A DNA stretch of 64,000 nucleotides from Acorus gramineus. Its lineage: Eukaryota; Streptophyta; Magnoliopsida; Acorales; Acoraceae. The stretch spans positions 18,353,280 to 18,417,279 of the forward strand of contig CM060847.1 in NCBI GenBank assembly GCA_030737835.1, read 5' to 3'. The translations under genes and the position numbers were made by a program. How positions within the stretch are numbered: position 1 is the stretch's first letter; each line of letters begins with the position of its first letter. Under the pieces are notes generated by a model that made no database searches, had not been told where the DNA came from, and saw only the letters and a list, made by a program, of their open reading frames with translations. This document shows, piece after piece, positions 44,289 through 55,811 of this stretch.

Positions 44289-44301
44289 TTCTTCCCCCCT
44301 T
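44289..44301 (-). other. Polypurine tract of element B
   Basis: Minus-strand TAAGGGGGGAAGAA abuts the 3' LTR and equals the tract of element A1 at 55798-55811. Confidence 0.8.
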
Positions 44302-47011
44302 AGAAAATTTAGTCCTCGAAATTTAAGGAAACCCAAAGGGAAGACCGAATATAGCAAGTATCATGCATAGACCTTTTGCTCCCAAGTGGTCCATGCACCA
44401 GACTGGCGCTACCGACACACTGTAATCAAAGAAACGGTCTTAGCGTGGAGCCTCTTCTCATGATGGTCCTTGATCTCGATCCACTGCTCCACGAACGATA
44501 AATCCAGCCTGAGGATGAGGAGGTCGAACGGAATGACAGGAGCAGGATCGTGGACATAACGCCTCAGCCCTGAGACAAGGACGACGTCATGGGCATGAGC
44601 CAGCTGTGGAGGAAAGGCTACATGACAAGCCACCTCCCCAATCCACTCAAAGATGAGAGAACCGTTCTGATGAAGGGCCAACTCAGCTTGCCCCGAACGT
44701 CAAAACATAGGATGCCCTTAAACTGGGACACCTTCAGGAAAACATGGTCGCCAAACCCGAAGGTAAGCCCCTGGCGACAATGACCTGCATAGCCCTTCTG
44801 TCGATTCTGGGAGGTGCGGCTGCGCACACGAACCAACCGGCCACCGCAAGGTCAAACAACTAACTTATGGCCCCTCCAACTGGCGCTCCTCAACCGTCCC
44901 AACACAAGGGAGTTATAAAACTGCGCATGTAGAGTGCCTTTCACAAATCCATCTGGATGCTCGAATGCTTGCAGGCATACCCCAACAAATGGGTGGTGCC
45001 TCACCCAACTGCCCTCATCATCGAGCACGCAGGCACTTAGCATGTCCTCCAAGGTCTGAATCGTCCTCTTTGTCTGGCTGTCCATCGGCGATGAAACGCT
45101 ATACTTAAATGGAGGCTCGCGCCAAAGCCTGCCAAGGCTGCGCCACAACCTCAAAGTAACCCTCGTGTCTCAACCGAAAATAGCGCCGACCGGAGTGCCA
45201 TGAAGACGAACAATCGCGAAGGTGGAAACCCACGTCAAGGCGTCCAGAGACTCAATCAGTCAGATTAGGGAGGGAAGCGCGGACTTAGTAAGTCAGTCAA
45301 TGATCACCCAGACGGTGTCATGACCCGAATGTGACATTAGCGAGTCCGCAACAATCCCTGATAACCCACTCCCACGTCCACTGAGGAATCTCCATGGACT
45401 GACGCTTTCCAACGCGATGATGATTCTTGAACTTTGCCTGAGGGCATGCCAACCTGGGGAAACAAGGTCACCCATATCGCCTTTTCATCGCACCACTAGC
45501 AATCTCAATGAAGACTACCCCAAAGTAGTCCACGGAAGCCCAATAAAACTTTTGAGATCCACGAAGGCATCCGGTGCATTCGTCAACCCCGACAGCAGTA
45601 CTTAAAACTCGTAGTGCCTGAAACGGTCACGAAAGGCCATCTACAGGATGTCCAACTCCCGGATCTCCAACTTGTGGTACCCTTGTGCGAAGATCGATCT
45701 AACAGCAGACACCCGCTCCCAGAGCTGGTCAAATAGATCATCAATTCACAGCAAGGGGTACCTGATCTTCAACCCTCACAGAAAGATCAAAAAAACACCT
45801 TGAACAATTAAGTCCAGATTCTGCTCCTCGAGCATGGCTGGCGCTCATGATGACACTTAAACGCTTGGTAAGCCGCTCAACCGCACTTAATCCACAAGAC
45901 ACGCAATAAGGGGGGTCGTCGAACCTCAACAATGCCTATGCGACGTCATCTATCTGATAAGGCGGTTGAGTCCCATCACGAACGCTAGCATCGCGTCTCC
46001 TTATTTGCGACCAAGGTGGGGCAAAACGCGACAGTATCCACAACTGTGCTTCACATGCCGCCAGAGGTAGGTCGCTCAACTATAATCATTGGAACTCCAG
46101 CATCCTGCACTCCATGGGCAGATTCATCACGAGGAGTCCACGCTCTCGACATCATCCAGTAGCACTCTCCCGGTGTGGCCTCTACCTGGTAGCCTCCCAA
46201 GCCCACTATCTCTGCCATATGGGCGCACCAACAAGCATAGTATCTGGGAGCACCTCACAGGGCTCTGGCCTCAATCGGGCAGCTACAACGCACAATGATA
46301 TATCGAAGCGAGTCCCGATGCCACTATGGAACCCAGTCCACTAGCGATCGCCCACTAAGCTGCAATGGGACGCACCCAATCCCAATCATTTGCATCACCA
46401 CTAGCTACAGCACCTTCTAAGTGAGAGGAAAAATTAATCATCAATTAGATGCTTCTAAGGTATTCCTTGACTGGGAAAAGAACCTTGGCAGGGCACCATG
46501 AGGTCCCGATATAGGATATCCTGACAACCAAACAAGGAACACGGAGTACCCTAGCCCGGGTCTCAACGCTGACCCTGCAAGGCCCCTTATCCTGAGTAGG
46601 AAGACTAGAAGAAGACATCACCCCTTAATGAGCAATATGCCATATCCTCAAAACTTGAAACTGGCGCCGTACGCGAACTCCATGGTTACCAGCAATAGCG
46701 ACGCACGGGAAAGAAACTCCATTATCCAGACGCAATCCATACCTTAGAAATTGTGACCAATTCATCACTATCATATTACTAGCTGGAATCTCCTACCCAA
46801 GCCTTAATCCCTCCACAAGGGATCCAACAACTGACCCTATTCAATCGACCCATTCGACAACTTAAGGGTGGGTCCATGGGGGTCACGTCCACGTCAACGG
46901 ATGCGAGGAGGCATGTCAGCAACCTAAGATAACTTCTAAAACAAGAGTACTCGAAAAATAATCCTACGACTCATCACCTATACGACTCGACTTAGGCTCT
47001 AACAGGACCAG
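44302..47011 (-). pseudogene. Element B pol remnants
   Basis: Reading on the minus strand: RT piece 45780-45560 (matches the [18 protein letters not shown] region but with stops), integrase core piece about 45420-45293 (GHDTVWVIID), integrase piece 45154-44852 ([16 protein letters not shown]), and tail 44681-44409 (VHDPAPVIPF, LSFVEQWIEI). RNase H and half of RT are missing between RT and integrase. 46440-46620 is not pol: it matches LTR family A (52650-52760) in reverse. Nothing is translatable. Confidence 0.78.
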
Positions 47012-47023
47012 GCTTTGATACCA
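47012..47023 (-). other. Primer-binding site, element B
   Basis: Minus-strand TGGTATCAAAGC, one base from the tRNA-iMet-type site of element D, five bases inside the 5' LTR. Confidence 0.82.
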
Positions 47024-47028
47024 ACTTT

Positions 47029-47668
47029 TGTCACGCCCCAGGGCGGCCGTCCCCGAGACGTGGCAATATATATAATATCAGCTATCAATACCTGAGGTCA
47101 ACAAAGACTCCAACAACAACACACAAGGTGGTAAAGCAAAGATAATGATAACTGACTGAAAAGCGGAAGCATAATATATCAACAATGTCTGTAAACCAAA
47201 ACCATTATTACAGATCTGAATACATAATCACTGTCCTGTGAGAGCCAAGTCTAGACCAAAGAAAATATAACCTGTGCTACATGCACTATTTACAATACAT
47301 ACAATGACTCTAGGACTGCTGACAGCCTCGCACTCGCCACCCGCTGGAAGAACGCTCTTCGCCCGTAAGACCACGCCACAGGAAAGCTCCAACTCCACGC
47401 CCAACACTGCCCCTGAAAAGAAACAGTATGCGAGGGGTGAGCTACAAGCTCAGTGAGTGGCTGGAAACCAATCACCATACATCAGTTCAATACTAAGGCA
47501 ATTTCCCTTCAAGGTAAACATTGGTGGAAACCCATGGATAACAGGGTCACGCGGCGGCGCGACCAACCTCGCCCTCACCCTCACTGCTGGAGGGAGACTC
47601 TTTGGACTTTCAGGGAGAGACCATACCATTGGTCGAGAAGACCCGGGATTACAGGTACACACAACACT
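47029..47668 (-). repeat. Element B 5' LTR, truncated
   Basis: 640 bp co-linear with 40555-41175, then broken by the TGTTATGTATG end of element A1. Confidence 0.85.
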
Positions 47669-49313
47669 TGTTATGTATGTGTAACTTTTAGCCTGATGGT
47701 AACCAATGTAGCATTCTGGCAGTTTTTCAGCTTTTCATTTTTCGATCAGAACCGCTAAAATTTTAGACTTTTGGCTATCACCCTGAGTTTGAGGGCTCCG
47801 ATTGAAAATCTAACTGCATATTATGTGTCCTGGTGCCATTTCAAGCCTCTCTTGAAAGTTTCATCAAATTCCGGTAACGTTTTAGAATTTCGCAGTTCCG
47901 AGGCGTATCCGGGTTTTGACCGGGCGAGAAGTCATTGAGAGACTTTGACTTGGTCAAGGTGGTGCCCATGACTTGGTCAAATGTTTTTGTCTTTTTGTGT
48001 GTTTGGGTTGACTGGGGTCAAACCTCACCTAAGTTAACCTAAACCTAGCCTAAACCTATTTAATTAGGGCTAAGTGGTGAGTGTGTGAGGTGTGTGTGTG
48101 TGTGTTGACTTATAAGTCAAGCTAGAATATCTCCTCCACTATTCATCTTCTTCTCCAAATTTCCCTCTTTCTCCCCTCTCCTTATTTCTTTGGTTTGACC
48201 TAGCTAGAGGTGTTGGATCAAGAAGCCCTAGAAGGAGAAAGGATAGGTAAGGACCCGATCTATCCATCCATGGTCTTGGATCTTCATTTCCCTTTGTTTT
48301 TCCTCCTCTAATGGACCCTCTTCTCCTCTGTTTTCAGCCCCTCTTTGGCTGAGTGGAGACCTTGGTGGTGGTGGTCTTGGAGGTGGTGTTTCGGTGCGCG
48401 AAGAGCACCCGTTCTTCCTCCCCTTCTCTTCCTCTCCTAGGGTAAGCTTCCTTTCCTTCCATTCTTGTTTAGATGCATGTTTAGGAGGTGTTTTTGGGTG
48501 TGCATGGCTGTTGGTGGCGGTTTGTGGCGGTCGATGGCGGTTGGTGGCCGTTAGGATGGTGGTAGGGTGGCTCGGGTAGGCTGGCATCGCTGGCAGGCAG
48601 GGCAGGCTGTGCGCGCAGGCAGGCAGGGCAGGCCGGGCAGGCCGAGCAGGCTGGCTGGCGTGCGCTGGGCGCGGTGCCGGTCGTGTGCGCGGGCATGCGT
48701 GGAGCGCTGCGCATGGGCGCAGGGCGTGCTGTGCGCGCGGAGAGGTGAGCGGGTGGTGTGCGGATGCTGCGCAGGGGGCGCAGTGTGCGCAGGGCGAGTA
48801 GGCGGTGCAAGCGGGGAGTGTGAGCGGGCAGGTGTGCGGGCGCTGCGCTGGGGTGCAGTGCGGGCAGGTGTGCGCGCGAGGCGCTGCGCTGGGTTGTAGT
48901 GCGCGCGGGTGCACCCGGGGCTGGACGCGCGGTGCGAGCGGGCGTGCACGTGCGTGCGCCCGAGTGTGCGGCGTGTCCGGGCGTGCGAGCGGGGGGCTCA
49001 GCAGTGCGTCCGGGCATGCGGGCTGGGGCGCGGCTGTGCGCCTGGGTTGGGTGGCCGTGCGTACGGCTGCCCGGGGGTTCGGATGAGTCAGGGTGCTCGG
49101 ACTCGCGTGCGTACGGGCCGTATGTACGTTTGTCTGAGTGTTGGGTATTTTAGTGTATTTTGTTGTATTTGTGTATTGTGCTCACCAATTTAATAACTAT
49201 CTTGCAGATCTTGACAGACGATCGCGCGATGACCCGGATATTTATGAGTGGGACAATCCAACCTAGTAGGGAGGCGTTACATGCACTTGGGCGTGTACCA
49301 TCCTCCCCTGGGG
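47669..49313 (+). repeat. Element A1 5' LTR, first part
   Basis: TGTTATGTATGTGTAAC start. It includes the hairpin GGTGC...GCACC near 48391-48407, the intron-like interval 48442-49207, and a CpG-rich tract 48560-49090. Interrupted after TGGGG at 49313. Confidence 0.85.
48442..49207 (+). other. Intron-like interval inside A1 5' LTR
   Basis: GTAAGC donor at 48442, TCTTGCAG acceptor ending 49207, 766 bp. Confidence 0.5.
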
Positions 49314-49577
49314 TGTTATATATGTGTCACTTTTTGGCCTATTGGCAACCATTGGAGCATTTTTAGCAGTTTTAAAATTTTTGTGTTTTTCGATCGGAAC
49401 CGCATAATTTTGGACTGTTAGCTATCGTCCGAGTTAGAGGACTCCGATTGAAAATCTAACTGCATATTATGTGTCCTGGTGCCGTTTTAAGCCACTCATG
49501 AAAATTTCATCGAATTCCGGCATCGTTCCCGAAAATTTCACAGTTCCGGGGCGTATCCGGGTTTTTAAGTCACTTAC

Positions 49578-49585
49578 TATATAAG
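49578..49585 (+). promoter_or_regulatory. TATA-box candidate in solo LTR A2
   Basis: TATATAAG about 265 bp into the LTR and about 310 bp before the conserved splice donor. Position suits a U3/R border. The equivalent in element D is 58001-58010. Confidence 0.45.
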
Positions 49586-49893
49586 AGGTGTTATGAAAAT
49601 CAAATGGCACTATTCATCTTCTTCTTCCTTGCTTCCCTCTCTCTTCCCTCTCTCTTTTTCTCACTTTTGAGCCCCCTAGACCCCTCAAACCTAAAAACCT
49701 AAAGCACGAGAAGTGTAGATCTACACTCCGGTGTCTTCAAATCCCAATTCCGGCGATCCTAGCCTCCCCATCCTCCCTCCTTTCTCCTCTGATTCGGGCC
49801 GTTTCGAAGGCCGTGGTAGATCGGGGCGTAGGAGATCCTTTGAGAAGGGTTTCGGTGCGCGGAGAGCACCCGGTCACCTCTTCCTCCCCCTTG

Positions 49894-50913
49894 GTAAGCT
49901 TCTTTCCCTCTTTTTTCTTGTTTAGATGATTGCTAGGGGGGGTTTTGAGTTTGGGAGGTGGTCGGCGGCAGTGGGGGGTCGTCGGAGGGGGTTGGGGGTG
50001 GTCGGAAGTGGTCGGCGGTCGTGGGAGGGGCGGTGGAGGCGCTCGGCAGGCTGGGGGCTGCTGTTCGGGCAGCAGGCAACAGCAGGCGGCAGCAGCGCAG
50101 GTGGCGCAGCAGGCTGGGCACGCACGGGTGTGCGCGCGTGCGCGCGCGCGGGCGTGCGCTCGGGGCGAGCTGGGGGCCAGCGTGCGCGTGCGTGCAGGGC
50201 GTGCTGTGCGCGTGCGTGCAGGGCGAGCGTGGCGATGCGCGCGGCATGCGTGCTGGGTGTTCTGGGCAAGGGCGCGCGGGCGTGCGGGTCTGTGTGCGAG
50301 GAGCTGGTCGTGCGGGTGCCGTGTGCGAGGAGCTGGAGGCCAGCCAGGCGTGCGGGTGCTGGGCGTACGAGCGCGGGGAGCTGTGCGCGGGGTGCTAGGC
50401 GTGCGCGAGGTGGTGGCCGAGGGCAGTGCGCGCGGAAGGGTGTGCAGAGTGCGCGCGGAGGGCGCGGTGAGGCGGCGGTGGTGCGCGCGAGGCGCGGCGA
50501 GGCGGCGGAGGTGCGCGCGGGGTGCGCGCGGGGCGAGGCGCTGCACGCGGGGGGCGTGCGGGGTGCTCGCGGGGCGGCGCGAGGCGTTCGGGGCGCGCGC
50601 GGACTGCTGCGGCTGGGTGCAGTGGACGCGCGGTGCCCGGGGTGGTGCGGCGGCGTGTCCAGGCGGCGGGCAGGGGCCCGGCGGTGCTCGGGGTGCGCGG
50701 GCTGAGGGCGGCGGTGCACCCGGGCGGTCGGGTGGCCGTGCGGGTGGTTGCCGGCCGTGCGGGTAGATACCGGAGTGCTCGGGCTAACGTGCGTGCGGGT
50801 CGCGTGCACGTTTGCCCGAGTGTTAGGTGTTTGTTGTGGGTTTTGGGTATTTATTTGTGTATTTAATAATATTTGTGGATTTATACTCACCCAGTTAATA
50901 TCCTGTCTTGCAG
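49894..50913 (+). other. Intron-like interval inside solo LTR A2
   Basis: CCCTTG|GTAAGC donor at 49894 and GTCTTGCAG acceptor ending 50913, 1020 bp. Long frames on both strands here are artefacts of GC-rich composition. Confidence 0.5.
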
Positions 50914-52390
50914 ATCTCGACGGACGGTCGCGCGTCGACCCGATTTCCGGTGAGTGGGACAACCCAACCCAGTTTGGGAGGCGTTACATGCTTTGGGCGT
51001 GTACCGATCTCCCCTGGGGCGTATAGTTTGTATTAATTATTGCAATTATAATCTATGTAAGCATGATGTGTGTGTAGAATTGCATGCCACCCTAGATTGT
51101 GTGATAGGGACTTGCACCCTTAGGATTGTGCATGAGCCGTGCATCCTGCCACCTCGCTATCATGCTAGGAAAGCCCGACCTGTGCATGCGTCCTATTAGT
51201 TTGGTTTATTTAATTAAATGCGAACTGTAATAATAGATAGCATGCTTAGGGAATATAAGGGGGCCTTGCGAGGTTAACATTGAGACCCGGGTTAGGGTAC
51301 TCCGTGTTCCTCGTTTGGTTGTCGGATGTCCTACATCGGGACCTCAGGTTACCCTCCCAAGGTCTCTTTTCCCCTTATATGTCTTATTTATTTTCCCCGC
51401 ATCCTGGTTATGCGCGCTGGTGGAATTCTGAGGAATTCAAGACATTAGAGTTGTAGAGATGTGCTGTCAGCGGATCCGAGTGGATCATATGCGATGGATA
51501 GGCTGTTCTGTTCCCTTCGTCGGATCATGTTAGAGACTACCTCAGCGTTAGACAGGTTGTCCCGTGCAGGGGCTCCCATTAGTAGGCGCCTCCTGTTTTG
51601 GTGAAGGACTGTGCTGAACATGGGAGTGGCCAAACGACCTACGGAGTGAGGAGAAACTATCGGTGGACCAAGGGTGACCAACAGCCTAGTCAGTCCCAAG
51701 AGCCTATGTCACCTGGCGAGGGTGAGGGTGAGGGTATGGTGGGCCGGCGATGCGACGACCCACAGGATTATGTATGGATGATTATCAGCCCACTAAGTCC
51801 CAACATCCTAGGTCACCTGTTGAGGGTGAGGGTGAGGGTGAGGGTATGGGGTTCGGCGATGTAACGAACCCCCGGATTTGAGATATTATGCCACTTGTGG
51901 CTTATGACTTGCTTAAATGTGGTTAATATGAACTGTATGCATGGGTTGTGCTATTCACTGAGCGTGTGGCTCACCCCTCGCATATTGTCTTTTTCAGTGA
52001 TATCTGAGGGAGGAGCTTCTCGAGCGACTACACCAGTAGAGGAGTAGCGCCGCGTCCCACGAGTTTTGAGGCCATCAGCACCCTTCTTTCAGTTGTATGT
52101 ATATATTCTGTGCTTGGGCACCTAGTTGGATTATGTATGGATTTTATTTGTGTATATATATGGACATGTTGGCTCTCACAGGACATACGATTATGTATCG
52201 AGTCTGTAGTATGTTTTGATTACAGACTCAGTCTTTTTAGCTTCCGCATTTGGTGTATATATTATGTCAGCCCTGCTTTTATCTGTGTTGTCATTTTAGT
52301 GATTGGTTGTGGTTTATTTATTGATTTCCTGTTACTGGTATCATATATACACTTGCCGCGTCCCGGGGACGGCTGCCCTGGGGCTTGACA

Positions 52391-53230
52391 TGGGGCACCA
52401 TAGTTAATATTAACCTGTTTAATATGTAACCCATGCAAGCATGATAATATGTAGTATGCATGCCACCCTAGACTTTGTATGTTAGGGACATGCACCCTTA
52501 GGATACACATAAGGACCATGTAATTGTTATCATATTTCCATGCTAGGAAGCCTTGCCTCGACTTATGCATGTTCCCATTTAGTTTAATTTATTTAAATTA
52601 AATGCGAGCATATGATTATTAGCATGCCTTAGATAATGTTATAGGGAGGGGCCTTGCGAGGTCAGCGCTGAGACCCGGGCTAGGGTACTCCGTGTTCCTT
52701 GTTTGGTTGTCGAGGTATCCTATATCGGGACCTCATGCTGCCCTCCCAAGGTTCTTTTCCCGATAATATTATAACCTCTTTATTATTATATATGTTCCCC
52801 GCATCTTGGTTATGCGCCCTGGAGGAATTCTGAAGAATTCATGACATTAGAGTTGTTGAGATGTGTTGTCGGCGGATCCGAGTGGATCATATGCGTATGG
52901 ATAGGCTGTTCTGTTCCCTTCGTTGGATCCGTGTAGAGACTGCCCCAGCGTTAGAAAGGCCGTCCCGTGAGAGGGCTCCCATCAGTAGGTACCTCCTGAT
53001 TTTGGATTCGGACTGTGCTGAATGTGGGAGTGGCCAAGCGGCCTACGGAGTGGAGGAGAGACTATCGGTGGACCAAGGGTGACTAACAGCCTAGTCAGTC
53101 CCAATATCCTATGTCACCTATTGAGGGGTGAGGGTGAGGGTGTGGTGGGTCGGCGATGTAGCGACCCACTGGTTTGTGTAGTTGTGGACCAAGGGTGATT
53201 AACAGCCTAGTCAGTCCCAATATCCTATGT
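52391..53230 (+). repeat. Element A1 5' LTR, second part
   Basis: Continues the LTR after A2. It contains a G-rich block (53123-53151) and a partly duplicated stretch (53068-53118 and 53184-53230), then stops abruptly at TATGTCAC, joined to RT coding sequence. Confidence 0.82.
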
Positions 53231-55762
53231 CACAAGATCGATCTCCGTTCGGGCTACTATCAGTTGAAGATCCGAGAGTCGGATATTCCGAAGATGGCCT
53301 TTCGTACCCGTTATGGGCACTACGAGTTTCGAGTACTGCCGTTTGGGTTGACGAATGCGCCGGCAGCTTTCATGGATCTGATGAACCGGGTGTTTCGGCC
53401 CTTCCTTGACTCCTTCGTAGTAGTCTTCATCGATGATATTCTGGTGTACTCGAGGAGTCTTGAGGAGCACGCTGACCATCTCTGCACTGTCTTGGAGACT
53501 TTGGCCCGACATCAGTTGTTCGCCAAGTTCAGTAAGTGCGAGTTTTGGTTGGAGCGTATGGCCTTTCTAGGCCACATGATTTCCGGCGAGGGTATATCTG
53601 TGGACCCGGACAAGACGCTCGCCGTGTCGAATTTGCGTCGACCGTCGAACCCCATAGAGATTCGGAGCTTCCTGGGTCTAGCGGGTTATTATCGGAGGTT
53701 TGTCGAGGGTTTCTCGAAGATAGCTGTTCCTCTGACCCGCCTCACTCGGAAGGATGTCCGGTTCGAGTGGTCCCCATCTTGCGAGGAGAGCTTCCTGGAG
53801 TTGAAGCGAAGACTCACCTCAGCACCAGTTCTTACCATTCCGTCTGGGAGTGGTGGATTCGCAGTCTACTCTGATGCATCGCGGCTGGGTTTGGGTTGCG
53901 TCCTGATGCAGTACGGTAAGGTTGTGGCTTACGCGTCGCGTCAGTTGAAGCCCCATGAGCAAAATTACCCCACCCACGATTTAGAGTTAGCAGCGATCAT
54001 CTTTGCGCTGAAGATGTGGAGGCACTACCTCTATGGCGAGGAGTTCGAGCTCTTCACTGATCACAAGAGCTTGACTTACTTGCAGTCCCAGCCGGAGCTC
54101 AACATGCATCAGAGACGTTGGGTCGAGTTCCTGAAGGACTATGACTGTGACATCGCTTACCATCCGGGTAAGGCGAATGTCATGGTCGATGCTCTCAGCA
54201 GGCAGCCCTTGGGCATGGCCGCCCACTTGGCTATACATCGTTGGAGGCTTCTGGAGGAGGCCGCTTGCTGGATCAGCGTTTGAGAGACACCTGCGGGTGG
54301 CTTTTTGGCTAGGCTAGTGGTGCATCCCGTTCTTCTCGACGAGATCCGCACGGCTCAGGGGCAGGATCCTCACTTTCTAGTCCTCTCTGAAGGCGTCGCC
54401 CGGGGCGAGCGTCCGGACTACCAGATTCGTGAGGATGGAATCCTGCGGTTCAGAGGTCGAGTATGCATTCCTGACGACGCAGAGTTGAAGCAGAAGATCT
54501 TGGACGAGGCCCATCGTTCGAGGTACACAGTGCATCCTGGTGGCACGAAGATGTACAGGGGCCTTCGTCGTGGCTACTGGTGGCGCGGGATGAAGGCGGA
54601 TATTGGCCGTTTCGTTGCCCGTTGCTTGGTATGCCAGCAGGTGAAGTCGGAACATCAGCGTCCTACGGGGAAGCTGCAGTCCATTGAGATTCCTCAGTGG
54701 AAGTGGGAGCAGATCACCATGGACTTCGTTTCGGGTTTGCCGAGGTCACGTTCGGGTCGCGATGCCATCTGGGTAATCGTCGACCGACTGACTAAGTCCG
54801 CTCATTTCCTCCCCATTCGACTCACCGATTCTCTGGACACCCTGGCACAGTTGTTTGTCTCCGAGATTGTTCGTCTCTATGGCACTCCCGTCAGCATCAT
54901 TTCTGATAGAGACGCAAGGTTTACTTCGAGGTTCTGACGTAGCCTTCAGCACGCCCTTGGTACGAACCTCCACTTCAGTACAGCGTTTCATCCACAGACG
55001 GACGGCCAGTCGGAGAGGACGATACAGACCCTAGAGGACATGCTGCGAGCTTGCGTTCTCGACTTTGGGGGCAGTTGGGAGAGGCATCTCCCGTTGGTGG
55101 AGTTCGCCTACAACAATAGCTACCACTCGAGTATTCGGATGGCACCATATGAAGCGCTCTATGGCCGCAGCTGCAGGTCCCCCTTGTGTTGGGACGAGGT
55201 CGGAGAGCGCCAGTTGGAGGGACCAGAGATCATCCACCAGACCACAGAGATGGTCAAGACGATTCGTGAGCGTATCCGAGTCGCTCAGAGCCGTCAGAAG
55301 AGCTACGCCAATCGTCGTCGCCGTGAGCTCGCCTTCGAGGTTGGTGATCATGTTTTCCTGAAGGTGTCCCCGACGAAGGGCATCTTCCGTTTCGATGTGT
55401 GGGGCAAGCTGAGTCCGCGTTTCATTGAGCCATTTCTCATCCTTGAGCGGATTGGAGAGGTGGCCTATCGCATATCCCTGCCCCCACAGTTGGCTCAAGC
55501 CCATGACGTCTTCCATGTCTCGCAACTGAGGCGTTACGTCCACGATCCTGCTCACGTTATTCCGTTCGAGCCACTCATCTTCGAGCCGGACTTGTCATTC
55601 GTGGAGCAGCCGATCGAGATCCTGGACCGAAGCGAGAAGAGGCTCCGCACCAAGACCGTCCAGCTGGTTAATGTGCGATGGCAGCACCTTCTTGGTGCCG
55701 AGGCCACTTGGGAGCGCGAGGACGCCATGCATGGCGCATATCCACATCTTTTCCCTTCCTAG
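53231..55762 (+). pseudogene. Element A1 pol: RT (partial), RNase H, integrase, chromodomain tail
   Basis: One frame interrupted only by two in-frame TGA codons (54281-54283 and 54935-54937). RT starts inside the domain at [18 protein letters not shown] and includes [13 protein letters not shown] and the catalytic FIDD (about 53430). RNase H follows with [13 protein letters not shown] and [10 protein letters not shown]. Integrase has the HHCC finger (HPGG...RCLVCQQVK), catalytic TMDF and SDRD, then after the second TGA the glutamate region [11 protein letters not shown]. The tail [16 protein letters not shown] is a chromodomain-type end, indicating a chromovirus (Tekay/Del by long LTR). It encodes no gag or protease. 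Confidence 0.9.
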
Positions 55763-55797
55763 ATGTTTTTCTATTTATTTTGTGGACAAAATTTTCT

Positions 55798-55811
55798 AAG
55801 GGGGGAAGAAT
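55798..55811 (+). other. Polypurine tract of element A1
   Basis: AAGGGGGGGAAGAA directly before the 3' LTR. Confidence 0.88.

Larger units (their letters stand above)
40555..47668 (-). mobile_element. Element B: degenerate long-LTR Gypsy element
   Basis: Minus orientation. The 3' LTR is 40555-44288, the internal region 44289-47028, and the 5' LTR begins at 47029 but is cut at 47668 by element A1. The polypurine tract is 44289-44301 and the PBS 47012-47023. Remnants of RT, integrase and chromodomain tail are readable but full of stops and deletions. The internal region is only 2.74 kb, far short of a full pol. It inserted into the Tat/Ogre-like element (left flank GCTAT at 40550-40554). Confidence 0.85.
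49314..52390 (+). mobile_element. Solo LTR A2 nested in A1 5' LTR
   Basis: 3077 bp, TGTTATATATGTGTC...GGGCTTGACA, flanked by a perfect TGGGG duplication (49309-49313 and 52391-52395). Removing it restores continuous A1 LTR sequence. It has a TATA box candidate (49578-49585), the hairpin at 49853-49869, the intron-like interval 49894-50913, a CpG-rich tract 50060-50780, and two G-rich hexamer blocks near 51718 and 51822. Confidence 0.93.

Noticed and set aside
49922..50962. Long overlapping open frames on both strands (up to 346 codons) in the CpG-rich tract
   Set aside because: Open on several frames at once because GC-rich sequence lacks stops. Composition is Arg/Ala/Pro-only, length and frame are not conserved between LTR copies, and it lies inside the intron-like interval. 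The same applies to 31043-31426, 33784-34182, 42881-43309, 48228-49017, 58174-59303, 10966-11603 and 18954-19617.
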